DNA of 64,000 bases from Steromphala cineraria. Its lineage: Eukaryota; Mollusca; Gastropoda; Trochida; Trochidae. Shown here piece after piece: positions 58,721 to 64,000 of this stretch (the stretch's first letter is position 1; every line of letters begins with the position of its first letter). Under the pieces are notes generated by a model. The model worked only from the letters and a program-made list of their open reading frames with translations. It searched no databases and was not told the origin of the DNA. The translations under genes and the position numbers were made by a program. Location: assembly GCA_916613615.1 (NCBI GenBank), contig OU744725.1, positions 72,758,868 through 72,822,867 on the forward strand, given 5' to 3'.

Positions 58721-58862
58721 TAGGCAGTAGCGTTACTACCTGGTCAAAGTTGCAGGCAGTAGTGTTATTGCCAAAGGCAATAACGCTACTGCCTGGTTAA
58801 ATAAGACTTTCTCCTTATTGCCTAGGCAGTGTCTTATTGCCTAGGAAATAACGTCACTGCCT
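58721..58862. mobile_element. Nested-hairpin element (AGGCAGTAGCGTTA family)
   Basis: Inner arms 58753-58772 (CAGGCAGTAGTGTTATTGCC) and 58776-58795 pair with one mismatch around AAA. Outer copies of the same word lie at 58722 and 58842-58862. Four related arms in 140 bp. Confidence 0.65.
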
Positions 58863-58989
58863 GATTCTCCTTAATGCCGCTAACATATATATATATATTT
58901 GTATATGATGATAGATATTTCCTTAAAAACATCACGAAATCATTATCTTAACTATAAAGATGTATTTTTGGACAACATGGTTTCCCAAT

Positions 58990-59300
58990 TCACCTTATTG
59001 ATTTTTCATTTGGACACACTATAACTTACCTTGATAGTAGGGATCAAATTCCTTTAGAAAGTCTACTAGTAATTGCAAGTAACAATAAATCCTTTGAAGT
59101 GTTCTCAGGTAAGCGAACTTGAGACTATTACCGAAGGTAAACTTTGATTTGAGTAATTATTAGTCATCTACTTATGAGAAAATGAGATTCGTTAGCGATG
59201 AAAGGTTTCTATAGCCAAATAAGAGGAAAGCTAGGGTACTGAGAGATTTGGAATGAGATTTTCCAACTCCTAATGTGTTTAACGATGAGTGTGTATACTC
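58990..59300 (+). repeat. Inverted copy of sequence upstream of PAN copy A, with local duplicate
   Basis: Matches 38390-38650 in reverse: GTTCTCAGGTAAGCGAACTTGAG, GTAAACTTTGATTTGAGTAA. About 59197-59300 is repeated at 59541-59620 (ATGAAAGGTGCCCATGGCCA). It lies between the 5'-flank copy at 57771 and the relic exon at 60330. Confidence 0.75.
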
Positions 59301-60329
59301 CTGAAATAACGTTATGATATAAGGATTTATTTTTAAAACATTAAATACTTCAGAGCACATAGATCCAGGGTAATGTAATAAAACAACAACAGTATGTCTA
59401 ACTTAACCAGATGTCTTTTCATGCAGTAATTCACGTAGAAATTTGCAATAAAATGATACAAAGACTATTCAAAAACATTTCATATAGACAGCTATGACTT
59501 AAAGAAAGATTTTCTAAAGTTGATTGGAAATTATTTTGTTATGAAAGGTGCCCATGGCCAGAAAGCTGAGGGATTCGGAATGCGATTTTTCCAACTCCTA
59601 AGGTGTATAACGTTCAGTGTGTATGTTTACCGAACTATTACATGTGTTTATGATGATCAGTGTTTTTTTGAAATTTTGATATTATAAGGATATATATTTA
59701 GAACTATAAATACTTCAGTGTCCATAAAATCTAGGTTATTGTAATAAAAACGACAGTTTGTTTAAATAAACAAGATATCTGACCATGCAGTAATAACTTA
59801 AATCAGCAATAACATGATACAATGACTATTCAAATAAGATTTCATCCAGGCAGCTATAACTTAAACAACAATTTTGTAAATTAAAATTTTTTAAATTATG
59901 GTGTATTGGTAATTGCAATGCAATACAAAAAAACGACAAAGGCTCCGGTACACTAAGAGATGGCGTTTCATGTCGTGATTTTTATCATTGAGGATTTTTA
60001 ATGTTGGAACTTATCTTCATCAACTAGAACAAACAGTATTTGATAGATTAAAAACTGGAATCTATATAATTGTTTGTATATACATTATATACATAGCTTA
60101 TTCATATATTTGTATTTTTGTATCGATGGTTGAGATGTTTAATAATAAGAAAGTATTTGATCAAAGTCAACTGAACCAAAAACATAAAATCACGGGTTAC
60201 TTTGTAAGCCTCCAAATCTCAGGAGCTCTTGGTCATTGACAAGTTGGACTTAACCATGCGATGAAAGATATGTTTGATCAAATAACTTTCACATAGATTG
60301 TTTTTATTTCCTCTTTGTCTCCTCCACAG

Positions 60330-60515
60330 GTGCACAGTGCAGTGGAGTGTGCTATCCTCTGTGCCAAACATCCTCGGTGTGAATCATTCAACTATCAGAT
60401 CAGTCCCAGTCCAAGGAAACTACATCGCTGTGAGATGGCCACAGAGAAAGTGTTACATCTTGAGACGAGAATCAAGGAGGGAACAGGCTTTGAATATTAC
60501 AAAAATGAAACATGA
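60330..60515 (+). pseudogene. Solo exon 3 of the PAN gene (copy C)
   Basis: A 186-bp exon with intact acceptor (CTCCTCCACAG|GTGCAC), open frame and TGA at 60513-60515. It is identical to copy A except that the penultimate codons give KNET, not KNIT; the sequon is kept. About 90 bp of intron upstream match copy B (GAAAGATATGTTTGATCAAA). No signal-peptide exon or exon 2 is found on the plus strand upstream, so it is most likely a gene fragment, unless it is spliced to unknown exons. Its intact frame after loss of the rest suggests a recent event or gene conversion. Confidence 0.75.
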
Positions 60516-60530
60516 TGAATATCTATGATA

Positions 60531-62312
60531 CTTTATCAGGTCTAGCTTGACAGTGCCAGAATACTTAATGATTAAAAACTAAACCAGAAAAAGGTTTGTC
60601 ACTAATTCAACAAATGAGTAATTGCCAGTGGATATTATTTGAGTATATCCTCAACTCATTTTCATATCGAGGAAATATAAACTTAAGAAAAGGTCAGTCT
60701 TTTTAAAAGAATATTAGAGGGAATGAGGGAAACAGCCCAACTAAATTTATATTGTCATTTTGAATGAAAACAAACAACAAGTCATTCTATTGTAAGAATG
60801 GTTCATTCAAAGAATTCATGTAAATGTCTTAGATGACGGGTGAAATTATTTCCTTTTGATACATTTGTGTACTGTTTCATATAGTTTTTTCACTCTTTTG
60901 ACTTGAGGCCTAGATAACATTAATATTTAAAAATTATTGTTATTTTTATAGGTCTTATGCGGCGAATGAAATTGTATTTTAACAATGTGTTCATCGTATT
61001 CTGTAAAACGTTATATTTATGCAAACTATTTCGTCTTGAAGATTTAAAATGTTCAGTAGTTTTAAATTTAAAGGATTTGAAATTCTAAAAAGGAGGAAAA
61101 CGGGTTGAAAACTGTCTCATGGATGATATTTCTCATATTTTTCCATTTTTCTTTTTATACATATTGACTCTATTTTCACTTTACTTTCGCGCCATGAGCA
61201 CATACGAGTGTTTGGACTAGGGCGCTATATAAATGCCCATTATTATTATATTACAGTTTTCAATTTTCCATTTTACACAATTGATATAAAGAGGTGTACT
61301 GATATATATTCTCTTGTGTTTGATTCATGACAACAACATATACTCCATCATTTCTTCAGTTCAATGATTCATGATGACAACATTTGCTGCATCGTTTTTA
61401 TCAGGACTTAAACACAGTTCAATTGATTTCGTTAACAATGTTTTGTTGTATTAAATGAGTATTTACACAGTGATGTTATTGATCCATTAATAGATAAAAA
61501 GGTAAAGAATCTTTTTCTTTAAAAGACCAGCAATTCGAGCGTATAGTATAATGTCCTGATACCAAATTCTATTATATTTCCATAAGTACCAAATTCATCA
61601 CGTCAAAGGTGCTGTTTTTGGACATTGTTACTTCCTTGGGTAGGAAAGTAAACGACAATGTGAATTCCTCATAAAAGATATTATTAGTCTTCATGATTTA
61701 TGTAGGTTCAATTCTTGCTATGTTTATTTTGTTTAATTATTTCTTCTAATTATTTAAGAAATGTTACTTAAACTAAAAATAGTTCGATGAATACCTTTAC
61801 TATTATGGTAAAAACGTGTTGACTAAGATTTGGATATTTGTAACCATTAAAGAAACAACAAAAAGTAAACATTGGAAATTGATCTTTAAAAGTAAATTTC
61901 GTGCGTTGTTTGGGGTCCAAAGCTCCATCAATGGTCATGTTGGTTGAAAAGTATGGACGGCAGGAAAATAGTTTTTTTATTCAATAAATGTTGAATAGTA
62001 ACATAAGGAAGATTTGAAATTTAGATTATTATTAAAAACCAGGAATTTTGAAGCATGTCAATCAGTCAAACGTAAATTTGGAAACTTATCTAAAGAAGTG
62101 AGAGGACAGTTGTAAGATGATATTTAACAGGTTATTCAACTAGTTTTCATGAATTTCGACATGTGGATGTGTCAATGAAATGCATGAATGATAGTGTCAT
62201 ATACATATATCACCGTAAGGTTCTTTTTTTCCCCCAGATAACTGCTGCAGTCATTTCAATGTGTCTACTGACAAACTGACAAAAATAAAACTTTTAATTG
62301 AGCACGCACACT
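60531..62312. other. No gene; SINE-like tail
   Basis: About 61188-61254 contains GGGCGCTATATAAATGCCCA followed by (TTA)n. GCGCTATATAAAT before an ATT-rich run is a common 3' end of animal SINEs and MITEs. No tRNA-like head was located. Nothing coding. Confidence 0.4.
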
Positions 62313-62316
62313 TTAA

Positions 62317-62671
62317 AGGGGTAGTAGCACGTTTTTGATAATTTTATTCTTTAGATTTTTCACTGATAATTGTGACTTAATGCTAAATGTATTATTTTGA
62401 CAATGTCAGAAATATCATTACACACACCAATCATCCATAGTCAGAGGACAAAGTAAGAAGATTCACATAAAATCCATTGGCGGTCATTTTGTGTGAACAC
62501 CTTTAATTCATTTTGTGTGAGAAAAAGGAATCGCATGGCTAAACTTTACGTTACATATTTGAATTATAACTGCTCCATTTAGTTTAAATACCTGGTCTTT
62601 CAATTGGAACCATTAATTTTCATTTTCCTGACATCACCTTATATTCCTCATAAGAACATGCTACTGCCCCT
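62317..62671 (+). mobile_element. TTAA-flanked MITE, copy 3
   Basis: 355 bp between perfect TTAA duplications (62313-62316 and 62672-62675). Ends AGGGGTAGTAGCACG / CATGCTACTGCCCCT, each with one change from the family. Same orientation as 22535-22873. Confidence 0.85.
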
Positions 62672-62675
62672 TTAA

Positions 62676-64000
62676 CTTCTTCCAACAGAAATTTTGCTAA
62701 TGATATTGTTCATGCATTGCATCAACATGTGTTTGCATCTTGGCTTTAGTTTCAGATTTTGTATCGATACCGAATATTCCATAGATATATATTCTACGAT
62801 AATACACATTTAAAAAAATTAAAATTCTGCTGTTTGAAGATTTTTTTTAGCGTAAAAAGAACTATAGAAAAGTTTATTTCTTAACATTCATTTCTTCTTC
62901 ATGAATAGAGGTCAGAACGAAATGTCCATTGCTATAATGATCTGAAGCTGATGTAAAAGCTATCTACTTTGAATCTCGTTAGCCAGCTAGACAAAACTGA
63001 CAACATTTCATTATCTGCCATTAGCGCAAAGGCTATCTCACTGATAGCAAATTAGGAAGCTTTAACTATCTCTTCACTTCATCATACTAATTGAGAGTCT
63101 GTTGCTCAGTAATAAAGTACAGTCATCTGGTTCGTTAAGCGTGCTTGAGTCTCTGTATTGAAGAAATACTATATCAAGGACTACAGTTGTGTTACTTTGA
63201 TCCTTATCAAAGGGAAATAAACGAGAAAGGTTTTTAATTTCGGTGATGCTTTAAGTGAAATACACAATGATGTGTATCTTAACTTCTTTTACCTTAATCT
63301 AAGATCATTAGTTACAAAACAAGCAGACTTTGCGTATATCCTTTCCAAAAGGTTACTGTAGTATGAAGGTCATCTAGAAGGGTATCCGTATAATCAATCG
63401 ACTTCCGTGTGGACGGATCAAGGTACAGAACATCTTTGAGGACCATACAATTAGCTTTCCCGCATCATCATTTCCTGGAGTTAAGGTGCAAATAATCAAT
63501 GTACAAACTCGGTCAAATGGATCTTCAAAAACGTTAACCAGTCATGAGCCTTTAGATTCCACTTCTCATTAGCGTAAGTTGAAACATTTTTCTCTTTGAA
63601 GTGACATCAATAGAACTAATTGCAGGAATATCATATTTCTTAGGATATCCAGAGATTATTTATGACACACTATTTTTTATCAGTCAATCAGTTGTAATTT
63701 TGTGCCTAATTGATATATAAGTAACAAAATGCGATATTTTAACAATTTTCAAATAATGTAAAAATCAAAGTACATGAAGATGAATGAATTCTATCAACAA
63801 TATGTTTTATGCGAAGAGGCCGTGGGCATCAGAATTAATCCAAAACAAACTATGTATGATATAAACAATTTCAGAAGTATTTTGAACAAAGGACAGGAAT
63901 AAATAAGATAGGAGTGACAAGGTTTATCTAATGCATGGTCCAATAAGAAATAAAGTTAACATTCCTACTCATTATCCCCTGTGCAAGTAATGGTGGATTC
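62676..64000. other. No gene seen
   Basis: AT-rich to the window edge. No open frame longer than about 60 codons, and no repeat shared with the rest of the window that I can see. Confidence 0.45.

Overview
This is AT-rich, gene-poor animal DNA. The features that point to an animal genome are spliced genes with GT/AG introns, an APE-type LINE whose ORF1 carries a 2A-like motif, many short inverted-repeat transposons, and long tandem arrays. The repeat style (a ~170-bp array headed by the ...CTACGAAGTAGTCGGGCG... block, CTGTCCGTCCGTC-rich blocks, (ATTGA)n LINE tails) suggests a marine lophotrochozoan, most likely a mollusc. That assignment is inference. There are no bacterial operons, rRNA genes or CRISPR arrays.

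Most of the window is mobile DNA in different states of decay. From left to right: a CRE-rich MITE joined to a hairpin (437-820); a 110-bp near-perfect palindrome (865-1143); a TTAA-flanked MITE (2259-2595), with relatives at 22535, 41495 and 62317; a LINE with ORF1 and an endonuclease but no reverse transcriptase (7886-10507); a LINE 3' end (12147-12530); further MITEs; a 15/20-bp array with 90-bp higher-order structure (19156-19425); a ~1-kb TIR element (20047-21053); a complete 5,199-bp CACTA-like transposon with 25-bp TIRs, TTA target duplication, subterminal repeats and a three-exon gene (24764-29962); a second LINE 3' end (40825-41160); a 2.8-kb array of about 59 copies of a 47-bp unit (45521-48285); and a 644-bp element with long TIRs filled with ATTCGTA-like words (55520-56163).

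The host genes that can be supported are two copies of a small three-exon gene on the minus strand (34050-37812 and 50486-53057), plus a third, inverted, exon-3-only relic on the plus strand (60330-60515). Each intact copy encodes a 117-residue secreted protein: a signal peptide (exon 1), a short two-cysteine segment (exon 2) and a four-cysteine PAN/Apple-like module ending in an N-glycosylation sequon (exon 3). Exons are almost identical between copies while most intron and flanking sequence has diverged. Around copy A there are relics of exon 2 and a tandemly duplicated 5' flank, so the locus has expanded by repeated local duplication and inversion. The rest of the window shows no recognisable gene.
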